Positions 15,088 to 24,252 of a stretch of DNA of 59,065 bases are shown piece after piece. Each line of letters begins with the position of its first letter. Within the stretch, counting starts at the first letter, position 1. Source of the stretch: Candidatus Zambryskibacteria bacterium RIFOXYD1_FULL_40_13 (GTDB taxonomy: Bacteria > Patescibacteriota > Minisyncoccia > Phycocordibacterales > DATDWN01); NCBI GenBank assembly GCA_001824295.1, contig MHWY01000003.1, positions 1-59,065 of the forward strand, read 5' to 3'. The notes below the pieces were generated by a model. That model did not search any database. It was not told the origin of the DNA and saw only the letters and a program-made list of their open reading frames with translations. The translations under genes were made by a program, and so were the position numbers.

Positions 15088-17559
15088 ATGTCTAAAAACC
15101 AGACGATGAAACAGCCGGACGAGGCCAAAATCCCGCATAGATTAAGCATTATCTCACAGGAAATAGTTGATGAAATGAAGACCTCTTTTATCGACTACGC
15201 CATGTCAGTTATTACTGACCGTGCTCTTCCTGATGTTCGTGACGGGTTAAAGCCCGTTCATCGTCGTGTGCTTTTCGCCATGAATGAGCTTGGTTTGACT
15301 TCTGGTGCCAAAACTCGAAAATCAGCTGCCGTTGTTGGAGAGGTTTTGGGTAACTATCACCCCCATGGTGATGTTGCTGTGTACGACTCGATGGTCAAGA
15401 TGGCTCAGGACTTCACCATGCGTTATCCTCTTGTTCTGGGACAAGGTAACTTCGGTTCGATAGACGGGGATTCACCTGCAGCCATGAGATACACCGAGGC
15501 CAAGATGACCAAACTTTCTTCAGAGCTTCTGCGCGACATAGAAAAGGAGACAGTTGACTTCATCCCAAACTACGATGGCACGAAAAAGGAGCCAAAAGTT
15601 TTACCAACCACAGTCCCCGCTCTTCTCTTGAACGGAACCTTGGGCATTGCGGTGGGTATGGCTACAAACATTCCGCCCCACAACCTAAACGAAGTGATGG
15701 ATGCTGTGTCATATCTGGTAGATAACAAGGATGCAACAACCGAGGATTTATTACAGTTTATTAAAGGCCCTGATTTCCCAATAGGGGGTGTTGCTTTTAA
15801 CCAGAAAGATATTGCTCATGCCTATGCAAATGGGAAAGGCGGCGTGGTAGTTCGTGGTGTGGCTGAGATAGTAGAAAACAAGGCAGGCCAAAACCAGATT
15901 ATTATTACCTCTATTCCATTTAGAGTAAACAAATCAAATCTCATCACAAAGATTGCCGAACTTGTTCGGGACAAAAAACTTGATGGGGTAAAGGGCTTGC
16001 GTGACGAGTCAGCAAAGGATATTCGCATCGCCATAGATCTCAAGGGCACAAGTCACCCACAGACGGTCTTGAATTATATATACAAACATACCCAGCTAGA
16101 AGAAGCATTTCACTACAACATGGTGGCTCTGGTTAACGGGGTGCCGGAAACTTTGTCACTCAAAGGCATTTTGGAAGAATTCGTTTCTCACAGAGTATCT
16201 GTCATAAGACGCAGGACGGAGTATGACCTAAGGAAAGCTCTGGAGAGAGAGCACATCTTGCTTGGACTGAAAAAGGCCCTAGACCATATAGATAGAATCA
16301 TCAAGCTCATAAAGAGTTCAAAGGATACAACCGAGGCACATAAGAATTTAATGAAGGAGTTTAAGTTTTCTGCCATTCAGGCGACTGCTATTCTGGAAAT
16401 GAAACTTTCTCGTTTAGCCGGTCTTGAGAGAAAGAAAATAGAGGATGAACTCAAGGCTATTCAGGAGTTTATTGCCCAAATGAAAGCCATTCTTGCTAGC
16501 CCAAAGAAGATTCTTGGAATAATAAAAGATGAATGCAAAGAAATTAAGGAAAAGTATGGAGATGAGAGAAGAACGAGAATCATAAAGGGTGGTGTTCAGG
16601 TCCTTTCAGTTGAGGACTTAATTCCAGACGAGGAGAATGCTCTAGTTCTGACTGCTGGTGGGTATATAAAACGAACAAATCCTGATGAGTTCAGAAAACA
16701 AAAACGAGGTGGGGTTGGTGTTGTTGATATGGACACAAAGGAGGAGGATTTTGTCACAAACTTGCTCATTGCCTCAACACACAGTGACCTTCTGTTCTTT
16801 ACTGATAAAGGTAAGTCTTATCAGACCAAGATGTATGACATTCCGGAGGGCAGGCGGGCAACTAGGGGTAAGTCAGTCATGAACTTTTTACCACTTTCTG
16901 AAGGGGAGAAAATTACTTCTATCTTACCAATGCCAAAGGAGGTGAAAAAATCAGAGTCCTCTCTCATGATGGTTACAAAACACGGAATTGCAAAAAAGGT
17001 GGCTACATCTAGTTTCCACGATGTTCGTATTTCTGGAATTATTGCAATAAAGCTTGATGAAAAGGATTCTTTGATCTCAGCTTCGTTTGTTCACAAGAAA
17101 GATACTGTTATGGTTGTCACTGCTAGGGGCCAATCTATTCATTTCAAGGAATCGGATATTCGCGAGATGGGTAGGACAGCTATGGGTGTGAGGGGTATGA
17201 AGCTCGGCAAGGGTGACGAGGTCATATCAGCCGAGCCAATTTCGCACGAGCTAAACAGTGCTACTCTCATGGTTATTTCAGAAAACGGATATGGAAAGAG
17301 AACAGATATAGATGAATACAAGGTTCAAAATCGTGGTGGTTCAGGTATAAAGACAGCCAAGGTTACTCCAAAGACCGGCAAACTCATTTCTGCAAAGGTT
17401 TTTGCTTCGGACGAGGCAGAGGTGGTAGCGATTTCCAAGAAATCTCAAGTTATACGAGTAGATGCAAAAGAAATCAATGTTCTAGGTCGCCAAACCCAGG
17501 GTGTTCGGGTAATGAAACTCCGCGAAGGGGATTCTATTGCATCTCTGATTTGTTTATAG
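15088..17559 (+). CDS. gyrA: DNA gyrase subunit A
   Basis: Breaks and rejoins the DNA gate of gyrase; partner is GyrB (not in the window). The winged-helix region carries the catalytic Tyr135 in [10 protein letters not shown], after DGLKPVHRR and GNYHPHGD. The C-terminal beta-pinwheel repeats begin near residue 510, with KQKRGGVGV in the position of the GyrA box (QRRGGKG), which is needed for wrapping. This and its 823 aa support gyrase over ParC, though a GyrA box with substitutions leaves some doubt. A GGAGG-like sequence lies about 20 nt upstream. Confidence 0.95.
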   Translation: MSKNQTMKQPDEAKIPHRLSIISQEIVDEMKTSFIDYAMSVITDRALPDVRDGLKPVHRRVLFAMNELGLTSGAKTRKSAAVVGEVLGNYHPHGDVAVYDSMVKMAQDFTMRYPLVLGQGNFGSIDGDSPAAMRYTEAKMTKLSSELLRDIEKETVDFIPNYDGTKKEPKVLPTTVPALLLNGTLGIAVGMATNIPPHNLNEVMDAVSYLVDNKDATTEDLLQFIKGPDFPIGGVAFNQKDIAHAYANGKGGVVVRGVAEIVENKAGQNQIIITSIPFRVNKSNLITKIAELVRDKKLDGVKGLRDESAKDIRIAIDLKGTSHPQTVLNYIYKHTQLEEAFHYNMVALVNGVPETLSLKGILEEFVSHRVSVIRRRTEYDLRKALEREHILLGLKKALDHIDRIIKLIKSSKDTTEAHKNLMKEFKFSAIQATAILEMKLSRLAGLERKKIEDELKAIQEFIAQMKAILASPKKILGIIKDECKEIKEKYGDERRTRIIKGGVQVLSVEDLIPDEENALVLTAGGYIKRTNPDEFRKQKRGGVGVVDMDTKEEDFVTNLLIASTHSDLLFFTDKGKSYQTKMYDIPEGRRATRGKSVMNFLPLSEGEKITSILPMPKEVKKSESSLMMVTKHGIAKKVATSSFHDVRISGIIAIKLDEKDSLISASFVHKKDTVMVVTARGQSIHFKESDIREMGRTAMGVRGMKLGKGDEVISAEPISHELNSATLMVISENGYGKRTDIDEYKVQNRGGSGIKTAKVTPKTGKLISAKVFASDEAEVVAISKKSQVIRVDAKEINVLGRQTQGVRVMKLREGDSIASLICL

Positions 17560-17565
17560 TTGTAT

Positions 17566-17602
17566 ACAATCTCTTTCTCAAGACATGACTCAACGAGATT
17601 GT
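17566..17602. repeat. Short palindromic element with ACAATCTC ends
   Basis: ACAATCTC...GAGATTGTGT. The right end, CTCAACGAGATT, is shared with the 11061 element. It may act as the gyrA terminator. Confidence 0.55.
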
Positions 17603-17610
17603 GTTTTGAC

Positions 17611-17639
17611 TTGACAAGTTATTAAAATATGTGTATAAT
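17611..17639 (+). promoter_or_regulatory. Promoter of GC-rich cassette gene
   Basis: TTGACA (17611-17616), a 17-nt spacer and TATAAT (17634-17639), both consensus. Confidence 0.8.
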
Positions 17640-17674
17640 AGCAAAAGAATGGAACTTAGAGAGGATGGTGACAA

Positions 17675-17950
17675 ATGGTAGACAGAAACACGAGATGGAT
17701 GATTGTTTCTGGACTGGTTGGGCTCTCCTTCTTTCTCATTGCGAATTTCACGGACCTCTTTACTGGCTCGAGTGTTCTTGCTGGGTGTCTGCAACTTTGC
17801 GTTAACGCTTTCGTGTTTGTCGTTTGGAGTAAGGCGTTTTCGCAAAGTCGTGGGTTTATGAGGTTTGTAGCATTCTTTGGGGTTGTTGTGCCGGCTGTAA
17901 TGGCGAGTATAACTATTCTGAGAGTGCTGATACCCGCAATCGTCAACTAA
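17675..17950 (+). CDS. Small polytopic membrane protein of a GC-rich cassette
   Basis: 91 aa, with about three hydrophobic helices (roughly 8-28, 32-52, 62-86) and short loops. Not recognised. GAGAGG precedes the ATG at SD distance and a consensus promoter lies 36 nt upstream. The hairpin CCACGGTG...CACCGTGG (about 17953-17981) follows as terminator. It sits between gyrA and the convergent RAYT transposase. Confidence 0.75.
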   Translation: MVDRNTRWMIVSGLVGLSFFLIANFTDLFTGSSVLAGCLQLCVNAFVFVVWSKAFSQSRGFMRFVAFFGVVVPAVMASITILRVLIPAIVN

Positions 17951-17991
17951 CTCCACGGTGGAGCATCAGCTCACACCGTGGGGTTTGCCGT

Positions 17992-18639
17992 TTATATGTC
18001 AAGGGGCATCCTTGACATACTCGTTTCTTTTAAATAATTTTCTGTCTCACCGACCAGTGAGTTTTTATCTCCAAATATTCCTAGCAGTAAATCTGTAGTG
18101 ACTATTTGTAGACCTCTTTCTTCACTGTAGTCTTTAAAACTACTCCACTTATATTGGCCCGGGTGTTTTACTAGTCCATCTTTTACTGGGTTCATGTGTA
18201 TGTATGCCGAGGCCCACATTAGTTGTGCGTCATCTTCTATTTGCACGGCCTTAAACTGATCTTGAAAGACATGGCCCACCCTTTTGTGTTTTTTGTTTAC
18301 AAACATGGCGTAACTCGTGCAAACCTTTGATAACATTTTTGAAATTGATGTGTTGTTTGTTTGTTCAACTAGTAGATGAAAATGGTTTGGCATTAGGCAA
18401 AAAGCATGAAGTTTGTAGTCACTTTTATTTGTATCCGTAATTCTTATTCTTGAGTAGGGAAGTGAAAGTAAATTATCTTTCTGAATTTCTTTTTCATCAA
18501 ATCCAAGACTTAGGCCAAGTCTAAAAAGAAACGCTCGATAATCTTGCTCGTCAAAGAATATTTTTTCTTTATTGTTTCCACGGTTGTAAATATGAACTAT
18601 TGTGCCGGGACCAAATTCCTTGAAGTCTCTATTTTTCAT
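17992..18639 (-). CDS. REP-associated tyrosine transposase (RAYT, Y1 family)
   Basis: HUH single-strand transposase, 215 aa. The N-terminus VHIYNRGNNKEKIFFDEQDY, the HUH motif PNHFHLLVEQ and a candidate nucleophile Tyr in SYAMFVNKKHKRVGHVFQ are present, followed by the family-typical YIHMNPVKDGLV. The last codons (…MSRMPLDI) are encoded by the left terminal hairpin. The gene looks intact. It may mobilise the hairpins at its ends and perhaps the GTCAACC palindromes elsewhere in the window. Confidence 0.93.
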   Translation of the reverse strand: MKNRDFKEFGPGTIVHIYNRGNNKEKIFFDEQDYRAFLFRLGLSLGFDEKEIQKDNLLSLPYSRIRITDTNKSDYKLHAFCLMPNHFHLLVEQTNNTSISKMLSKVCTSYAMFVNKKHKRVGHVFQDQFKAVQIEDDAQLMWASAYIHMNPVKDGLVKHPGQYKWSSFKDYSEERGLQIVTTDLLLGIFGDKNSLVGETENYLKETSMSRMPLDI

Positions 18640-18670
18640 TCTTATATTATGTCAAGGATGCCCCTTGACA
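17995..18670. mobile_element. RAYT-type unit bounded by exact inverted hairpins
   Basis: The left end TGTCAAGGGGCATCCTTGACATA (17997-18019) and the right end (18648-18670) are exact reverse complements. Each end is itself a small hairpin (GTCAAGG/CCTTGAC). This REP-like hairpin at both ends is the expected substrate of a Y1 RAYT transposase. The left end forms the 3' end of the transposase gene. Confidence 0.85.
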
Positions 18671-18703
18671 GCAAGGGGTGGTGGGGTTAGTAGTTGTAAT
18701 TGT

Positions 18704-18732
18704 TTGACACTTTTTTACTACTCATCTACTCT
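18704..18732 (+). promoter_or_regulatory. Promoter of GC-rich cassette gene
   Basis: TTGACA (18704-18709), a 17-nt spacer and TACTCT (18727-18732). AGGGGG precedes the GTG at 18755. Confidence 0.65.
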
Positions 18733-18754
18733 TATGAAAGAGGGGGAAACGACT

Positions 18755-19015
18755 GTGCCGACGATTAAAGACCTGTTGCGACAAGTTGAATCCGGTTCTT
18801 GCGACTCTGGCGCATGTTTTGGAGTGACTGACCCAAGCAGGTTGCGTCCAGTGTTGCACCGGACAATGCCCAAGATTGTTTGTCTTGGTTGTGTCGGTCC
18901 AGAGCACCGGTGTGAGAAAAAGGTCCCGGTTCTTCGTGTCACTTTTCCGAAGCCGGGCCGCACAAGAAAGCGACGGACCTTTGTGAAGTGTGGCTGTTCT
19001 ATGTGCAACAAGTAG
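18755..19015 (+). CDS. Small Cys-rich cassette protein, probable zinc-binding
   Basis: 86 aa, from a GTG start chosen because AGGGGG lies 8 nt upstream and the promoter predicts a short leader. Cysteines occur in CDSGAC, CLGC, a later HRC and CGCSMC, separated by a basic Arg/Lys stretch. This suggests metal-binding knuckles with nucleic-acid contact, but I recognise no family. GC-rich codons contrast with neighbours. A terminator follows at 19061-19095. Confidence 0.72.
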   Translation: MPTIKDLLRQVESGSCDSGACFGVTDPSRLRPVLHRTMPKIVCLGCVGPEHRCEKKVPVLRVTFPKPGRTRKRRTFVKCGCSMCNK

Positions 19016-19060
19016 TGAGGCTGTAATGCTTGTGACACAACATCGGTCGGAGTTACACTA

Positions 19061-19096
19061 AGTCCCCAAGACCATTGAAGTCTTCGGGGCTTCTTT
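19061..19096 (+). terminator. Terminator of Cys-rich cassette
   Basis: Stem GTCCCCAAGAC / GTCTTCGGGGC with one mismatch and a 7-nt loop, then a T-rich tract. Confidence 0.7.
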
Positions 19097-19192
19097 GGTT
19101 TTTTGTTAATAACTAGAATGCAGAAAAGATTTTTTCATACTATAATATGTACTAGTATTTACTTTATAAACTTTTAACCTCATAACTCATTC

Positions 19193-19720
19193 ATGTTTTC
19201 TGATCCTATAAAAAATATAGAACAGTGTGGGATTCAGGCCGGTATGGAAATTGCAGATTTTGGCAGTGGTTCTGGACATTACAGCATCGCAGCAGGCAGA
19301 GCACTTATCTCAACAGGAAGGGTCTACGCCATTGACGTTCAGCAAGAGCTTTTGACAAAGCTTAAAAACACAGCTACTCGGGAAGGTGTATATAATGTTG
19401 AGGTTATTTGGGGAGATATAGAAAAGATTGGTGGTACCAAGCTTCGGGACAACACAATTGACCTGGTGTTTCTCTCTAACATTCTTTTTCAGGTGGAACA
19501 CAAGGAAAATGTTGTAAAAGAGGTCAAGCGTGTTCTTCGAGCTGGTGGTCGGGTCTTGGTTATTGATTGGACGGATTCTTTTGGAGGTTTAGGTCCAAAA
19601 CCGGATATGCTTTTCAGGAAAGATTCAGCAGTCAGTCTCTTTGAAAAAAACGGTTTTCATTTGGATAGGGAGATTCTGGCTGGGGCGCATCATTATGGAC
19701 TTATATACAAGAAGCTATAA
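19193..19720 (+). CDS. Class I SAM-dependent methyltransferase
   Basis: 175 aa Rossmann methyltransferase. SAM motif I is ADFGSGSGHYS near residue 22, the acidic end of strand 2 is VYAIDVQ, and motif IV/post-motif strands are LVFLSNILFQ and RVLVIDW. It resembles UbiE/type-11 methyltransferases; the substrate cannot be inferred. It lies 27 nt before the solute-binding protein gene on the same strand. Confidence 0.88.
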   Translation: MFSDPIKNIEQCGIQAGMEIADFGSGSGHYSIAAGRALISTGRVYAIDVQQELLTKLKNTATREGVYNVEVIWGDIEKIGGTKLRDNTIDLVFLSNILFQVEHKENVVKEVKRVLRAGGRVLVIDWTDSFGGLGPKPDMLFRKDSAVSLFEKNGFHLDREILAGAHHYGLIYKKL

Positions 19721-19747
19721 TGCAAAAAAGTTTTTTATACAAACCAC

Positions 19748-21031
19748 ATGAGTACTTTTAAAATAATCGTTACAACTGTTTTCGTGGGCTCTTTCGTTAT
19801 TGGAATTATTCTTTTTGCCATGTCCAAGAGCACTCCATCTGCTGGTTCTGCCGATTTGGTGGTTTGGGGGACTGTTCCAAGAGAGGTATTTGATATTGCC
19901 TACAAGAACTCTTCTCTCAAAGCTAACAAGGCCATCAGGATTACTTATGTTGAGAAGGATGCACTAACCTTTGATACTGACTTCGTTGGAGCCCTATCAG
20001 AAGGTATTGGTCCGGATATTGTTATATTGCGAGATGACTATATGTATAAGAACCGCAACAAGTTGTTTGTCATACCATATTCGTACTACACACAGAGGGG
20101 TTTCAAGGATACCTTTATTGAAGCAGGAGAGATGTTTCTTGATCCAAACGGGGTCGTGGCTCTGCCATTTATGATAGACCCATTGGTTATGTATTGGAAT
20201 AGAGATATATTTTCAAGCAATAGTATTTCCGAACCGCCTAAGAACTGGGACCAGATATATGGCCTTATTGAGAAAGTCACTCGTCGTGACGCCAATGCCA
20301 ATGTTCTCCAGAGTACTATTGCTTTGGGTGAGTGGCGCAATATAACAAATGCAAAGGAGATATTAACCATGCTCTTACTTCAGGCTGGAACTCCAATAAC
20401 TACCAGAACCTCAAGTGGGGTCGTCTCTGTTCTGAAATCTCAGTTTGATTACCCAATTGCTCCTTCCCAGAGTGCAATAAGTTTTTACACTCAATTTTCA
20501 AATCCAACCTCACCTTCATACACTTGGAACCGTTCTCTGCCCGAGTCGTTCAACATGTTTCTTTCTGGGGGGCTTGCAACATATATTGGTTTTGCAAGTG
20601 AGCTGTTTTCTATCCAAGAAAAAAACCCAAACCTAAACTTTGATGTCACAGCTGTTCCACAAGTCAGAGATTCAGCAAAAAAGGTGGTCTTTGGGAGAAT
20701 GTATGCTCTAGCCATAGTCAAACAGACAAAGCAGGTTGGTGGGGCCTTTGTTGCTGTTAATGGTTTAACGGAGCCCACATCTATTAAGTCGCTTGAGGCT
20801 GTAACAAACCTTCCTCCTGTCAGAAGAGATTTGTTTTTGGAAAAACCAACTGACGCATACAGGATAGTTTTTTATGACTCTGCACTTGTTTCTCGTTCCT
20901 GGATTGATCCGAACGGAGCTGGAAGTGAAAAAGTCTTCCGTGATATGATAGATATGATTACGAGTGGACGAGGGAAGATAAGCGAGGCATTGAGTTTGGC
21001 GGATACAGAGCTTAGTAATTTGTTAAAATAA
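19748..21031 (+). CDS. Extracellular solute-binding protein, family 1-like
   Basis: 427 aa. One N-terminal hydrophobic segment (about 4-26), without an obvious lipobox Cys, anchors or exports the protein. The rest has the periplasmic-binding fold pattern of ABC sugar-binding proteins (DLVVWGT near the start; DIVILRDD; FMIDPLVMYWNRDIF; PKNWDQIYGLIEKV). No permease or ATPase genes are adjacent. Instead it heads a run of pilin-like genes, so a role with that surface apparatus is possible. Confidence 0.85.
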   Translation: MSTFKIIVTTVFVGSFVIGIILFAMSKSTPSAGSADLVVWGTVPREVFDIAYKNSSLKANKAIRITYVEKDALTFDTDFVGALSEGIGPDIVILRDDYMYKNRNKLFVIPYSYYTQRGFKDTFIEAGEMFLDPNGVVALPFMIDPLVMYWNRDIFSSNSISEPPKNWDQIYGLIEKVTRRDANANVLQSTIALGEWRNITNAKEILTMLLLQAGTPITTRTSSGVVSVLKSQFDYPIAPSQSAISFYTQFSNPTSPSYTWNRSLPESFNMFLSGGLATYIGFASELFSIQEKNPNLNFDVTAVPQVRDSAKKVVFGRMYALAIVKQTKQVGGAFVAVNGLTEPTSIKSLEAVTNLPPVRRDLFLEKPTDAYRIVFYDSALVSRSWIDPNGAGSEKVFRDMIDMITSGRGKISEALSLADTELSNLLK

Positions 21032-21046
21032 ATTTTTATGTTAACC

Positions 21047-21478
21047 ATGAATATTAAAAGGTTTGGTGGGATGACACTTTTGGCTTTTACTCTCCTTTTT
21101 ATTTTTTTACCTACTCTTGTTTTTTCAGCTGAAAGCCCAGATTCTGCGAATGACAAGACCGGCATTACATATGAGTGTGCAACAGAGGTGAACGGTGTTA
21201 TGGTTTATGGCGAATGTACTTTTCAGGATCTAATAGCGGCAGTTAAAAAGGTTGTTGATATAGCAGTAAAGCTCGCCTTGTCGCTTTCTGTGATTGCTAT
21301 AACATATGCAGGTTTTCTTTATATGAAATCTGGCGATAATCCAGGTGATAGAAAGAGAGCAAACAAAATGCTCTTAAATGTCGTGAAGGGAATAGTCTTT
21401 ATCCTCGCAGCCTGGCTAATCGTATCATTAATAGCTAACGCGCTTTTGAGACCTGGTGTTGTGCAGTTTGGTATGTAA
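21047..21478 (+). CDS. TrbC/VirB2-like small membrane protein 1
   Basis: About 143 aa. A cleavable signal sequence ends near FSAES, then a short Cys-containing segment (YECATEVNGVMVYGEC) and two hydrophobic helices separated by the charged loop MKSGDNPGDRKRANKML. This two-helix plan is that of VirB2/TrbC pilins and of CPR pilin-like proteins. Start ATG 21047 (an in-frame ATG lies at 21038). It overlaps nothing and is followed within 5 nt by the next member. Confidence 0.8.
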   Translation: MNIKRFGGMTLLAFTLLFIFLPTLVFSAESPDSANDKTGITYECATEVNGVMVYGECTFQDLIAAVKKVVDIAVKLALSLSVIAITYAGFLYMKSGDNPGDRKRANKMLLNVVKGIVFILAAWLIVSLIANALLRPGVVQFGM

Positions 21479-21482
21479 AACT

Positions 21483-21893
21483 ATGAAAACATTTAAACAA
21501 ATTTCAATACACCTTTTTATTCTAAGTTTTATTGTTCTTCCTGTTTTTGTCTATGCAGGACCAACCCCACCTGCCCCAACCCCTTCGGCTCCTACAACAA
21601 TCAAAATAGGGATTCAAAATCCATTTAACTGTGGGGGTCAGCCAGATTGTACTATCATGACCCTGATTGTGGCCATACTTGAAAAAATAGTTATGCCTAT
21701 TGCAGCGGTTGGGGTGGTCATGTGGATAGTCTATGCTGGATTTACATTTGTCACCGCCCAGGGTGTTCCAAAGAAGATAGAAGAAGCAAAACAGCGCCTT
21801 CTGTGGTCCCTCGTTGGTGCAGGCATATTACTAGGCGCAGTTGCAATATCAAAGGTGGTAGAGAGCACGGTGGGGGCCTTAATAGCACCATAA
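21483..21893 (+). CDS. TrbC/VirB2-like small membrane protein 2
   Basis: 136 aa from ATG 21483 (MKTFKQISIHLFI); the upstream in-frame ATG at 21456 would overlap the previous gene. Signal sequence, Pro/Thr-rich spacer, NPFNCGGQPDC segment, then two helices around the charged loop TAQGVPKKIEEAKQRLLW. Same architecture as its neighbours. Confidence 0.8.
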   Translation: MKTFKQISIHLFILSFIVLPVFVYAGPTPPAPTPSAPTTIKIGIQNPFNCGGQPDCTIMTLIVAILEKIVMPIAAVGVVMWIVYAGFTFVTAQGVPKKIEEAKQRLLWSLVGAGILLGAVAISKVVESTVGALIAP

Positions 21894-21899
21894 ACAAAC

Positions 21900-22265
21900 A
21901 TGAACAGAATACAAAAAATTTTTTCATTCGGTTTAATCTCTCTCGTTCCACAGATGGTCTTTAGTTTCGATTTGGCTAGTAGTAACTTCAAAGGAGTTTT
22001 AGAGGAGGTGGGTAGCGTAATAAGTATTCTAATTCCAATATTGTCTGGTATCGCCCTAATCTATTTCTTTTGGGGTTTGTCAAAGTTTATCCTCAATTCA
22101 AGTAAACCAGAGGATATCAAAAAGGGTAGAGAGTACATGCTTTGGGGGATATTGGTGCTATTTATTTTATTTACATTCCAAACAATTATTGGGTTAGTAT
22201 CAAATGAGCTGGAGATAGGAGGTAAAACCCCAGCTATTCCTGCGTTAAAAACAAATATACAATAA
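21900..22265 (+). CDS. TrbC/VirB2-like small membrane protein 3
   Basis: 121 aa. N-terminal signal-like helix, then helix IPILSGIALIYFFWGLSKFI, charged loop NSSKPEDIKKGREYM and helix LWGILVLFILFTFQTI. The YFFWG...KFI...G(R/K)...WGI wording is shared with members 4 and 5, so these are paralogues. Confidence 0.8.
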   Translation: MNRIQKIFSFGLISLVPQMVFSFDLASSNFKGVLEEVGSVISILIPILSGIALIYFFWGLSKFILNSSKPEDIKKGREYMLWGILVLFILFTFQTIIGLVSNELEIGGKTPAIPALKTNIQ

Positions 22266-22269
22266 ATCT

Positions 22270-22692
22270 ATGAAAAAAAATTATATAACATTTAGTTTCT
22301 TCCTAGTTGCACTTTGTGCTTTACCCATACCAGCCCTCGCTGCCTTAGATGGGGTTAAAGGGTTACTTCGGGCGTTTGGTGGCATATTGGGATTAATTGT
22401 CCCAGTGTTGTTTTCCCTCTCTTTGGTGTATTTTTTTTGGGGAGTTACTCAGTTTATATTGAAAGATGCTGGCAATGATAAAACTCGTGAGGATGGAAAG
22501 AAAAAGATGATATGGGGACTTATTGCCCTCTTTGTTTTTGTCTCAATCTACGGCATTTTGAGTGCCTTTGGTAGTGCTATCGGTATACCTTTTCGGGTCT
22601 CGGGTCTAAGCCCTACCGGTGGTGCAAATAACTCAAACAGCTCAGGATACATGACACCCACACAGGGCGGTTGGACGCCACCAAAGTTTTAG
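22270..22692 (+). CDS. TrbC/VirB2-like small membrane protein 4
   Basis: 140 aa. Signal sequence ending near PALAAL, two helices with YFFWGVTQFIL and the loop KDAGNDKTREDGKKKM, then a flexible Asn/Ser/Gly/Pro-rich tail (GGANNSNSSGYMTPTQGGW) that could be surface-exposed. 4 nt after member 3. Confidence 0.8.
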   Translation: MKKNYITFSFFLVALCALPIPALAALDGVKGLLRAFGGILGLIVPVLFSLSLVYFFWGVTQFILKDAGNDKTREDGKKKMIWGLIALFVFVSIYGILSAFGSAIGIPFRVSGLSPTGGANNSNSSGYMTPTQGGWTPPKF

Positions 22693-22792
22693 CCAACAGG
22701 CTTCTCATTTATCCACAGTTTATTGTTTATTTTATGTTTTTGTATTATAATTTTGGTATTACACATTATTTAATAATAACTTAAGTAAAAAT

Positions 22793-23146
22793 ATGAAGAA
22801 ATTTATTTATGGTTTGATTTCTTTTTCACCAACATTGGCTCTTGCAGCAGATGCTGATTTGAGTGGAATTCAGAGATTAGTTATACAAGTCGGAAATATA
22901 ATAAAAAGTATTGTACCTCTACTCTTTGCTTTGGCTGTGGTTTACTTCTTCTGGGGTCTTGCAAAGTTCATTAAATCAGCTGGCGATCCAAAGGCACAGG
23001 GCGAAGGTAAGTCAATTATGATATATGGTATTATCGCTCTTGCTGTTATGGCTTCTGTCTATGGTTTGATAGGTTGGTTGCAGTCATCTCTTGGCGTTAC
23101 TGGTGGTGGAACAGTAGTTCTTCCAACTTTGCCTCCAATACAATAA
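22793..23146 (+). CDS. TrbC/VirB2-like small membrane protein 5
   Basis: 117 aa. Signal sequence ending near LALAAD, first helix VVYFFWGLAKFI, loop KSAGDPKAQGEGKSIM and second helix IYGIIALAVMASVYGLIGW. Separated from member 4 by a 100-bp AT-rich gap that may hold its own promoter. Confidence 0.8.
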   Translation: MKKFIYGLISFSPTLALAADADLSGIQRLVIQVGNIIKSIVPLLFALAVVYFFWGLAKFIKSAGDPKAQGEGKSIMIYGIIALAVMASVYGLIGWLQSSLGVTGGGTVVLPTLPPIQ

Positions 23147-23164
23147 CAGTTTGCTTTCATACTC

Positions 23165-23443
23165 ATGACTATTGCTACTTTTCTCAATAGGGTAAACGAA
23201 CTAATCCTTAACCCTTTGATTGTGCTTGCTTTCGGTCTTTCATTTGTCTACTTTACCTATGGTATAGTCAAATTTTTGAGACTTGAAGCGGGGGACAAGA
23301 GCAGAAAGGAAGCTCAGGATGCCATACTTTGGGGAATTGTTGGAATGGTCATCATGTTTTCTGTTTACGGGATTATAAAGTTTGTGCTTGCAACATTCGG
23401 TGTTACGGCAAATCCCGGTGCTGGACAATACCTCAATCCATAG
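23165..23443 (+). CDS. TrbC/VirB2-like small membrane protein 6 (no signal sequence)
   Basis: 92 aa. The two-helix core is kept (VYFTYGIVKFL, loop RLEAGDKSRKEAQDA, helix ILWGIVGMVIMFSVYGII) but the cleavable N-terminus is missing and replaced by TIATFLNRVNELILNP. It may be a membrane platform or accessory rather than a subunit. Confidence 0.75.
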   Translation: MTIATFLNRVNELILNPLIVLAFGLSFVYFTYGIVKFLRLEAGDKSRKEAQDAILWGIVGMVIMFSVYGIIKFVLATFGVTANPGAGQYLNP

Positions 23444-23465
23444 GAACAAATAGTAAAATATAAAC

Positions 23466-23502
23466 AAAACCCGCGCACCTCTCGATGAGTGTGCGCGGTT
23501 TT
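23466..23502. terminator. Bidirectional terminator
   Basis: AAAACCCGCGCAC / GTGCGCGGTTTT stem serves the pilin-like operon on + and the GC-rich membrane gene on -. Confidence 0.85.
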
Positions 23503-23520
23503 GCCTTTACGGCGAACGAA

Positions 23521-24252
23521 CTACTTCCCGACCGTGACCTTGACGGTCACTGGCCAGGAGACTCTAGATTGGAATTCGCCCCAGTCCATCCAGGGCAAGT
23601 TGCTATTAGTTTCTTTCCCAGGGCCGTCCTTGTACGGCTTTCCCCTGTGGTCCCAGATAGTGATGAGCCCTTCTGGCTCAATCATGCTACCTTTGGTGAG
23701 GTCTACCCGACAGCTCGGGCGTCCGACTGGGGCCGTGACGGTGTATGTCCCGTCGGCGTTCTGCTCACACCATTTGACGGCGCGTGTGGCCGACTCTGGC
23801 GACCAGAAGTTCTTCCAGGCCGCCCCGACATGTCCGGGGATTTCCACGAGGTTGACGCCCTTGGCGAGCACCGTCCTCCCCACCATGAACCCGAGGCCCA
23901 CGATGAGGATGGTCAGCATGACCCGCCCCAAGAAGTTCATCTTCTTCTCACCCTTCTTGCCGTCTTCCCTGTAGAACAGGAAGGCGACGGCGATGAGAGG
24001 GTGAGCGAGAAGTGACCACTTGGTGAAGAAGAGTGCCTTCCACACTTCTGGCCAGAAGCACCAGAAGGTGAAGTGACACAGAGCCACCCCGGCGAGTGGC
24101 TTGAGCCACCTACCGCTTTTGGACAAGTCGGGGAGGCGTAGCTGTCCCGTTGCCGAGCGAACCCGCGACGGCAGGGAGCTTTTCCCCACAATCACGAGGA
24201 CTATGATGGCCACAAGGATGGCCACATAGTTTTCGTTCCAAAACTCAATCAT
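23521..24252 (-). CDS. GC-rich membrane protein, unknown (pairs with SPFH gene)
   Basis: 243 aa. Hydrophobic segments at about 9-22, 55-72, 82-93 and 107-127, then a soluble C-terminal part of about 110 residues that includes two Cys (KWCEQNADGTY and RPSCRVDL) and many Trp. Not recognised. Its ATG overlaps the stop of the SPFH gene (ATGATTGAG), showing translational coupling. It is GC-rich in codon use, like all cassette genes here. Confidence 0.75.
   Translation of the reverse strand: MIEFWNENYVAILVAIIVLVIVGKSSLPSRVRSATGQLRLPDLSKSGRWLKPLAGVALCHFTFWCFWPEVWKALFFTKWSLLAHPLIAVAFLFYREDGKKGEKKMNFLGRVMLTILIVGLGFMVGRTVLAKGVNLVEIPGHVGAAWKNFWSPESATRAVKWCEQNADGTYTVTAPVGRPSCRVDLTKGSMIEPEGLITIWDHRGKPYKDGPGKETNSNLPWMDWGEFQSRVSWPVTVKVTVGK

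Noticed and set aside
22709..22718. TTATCCACAG, a DnaA-box-like sequence in an AT-rich gap
   Set aside because: A single box with no cluster and no dnaA/dnaN nearby; not enough for an origin.
23485..24015. Long + strand ORFs opposite the GC-rich membrane/SPFH genes
   Set aside because: They are antisense shadows of GC-rich coding sequence; the minus-strand genes have SD, promoter and terminator.
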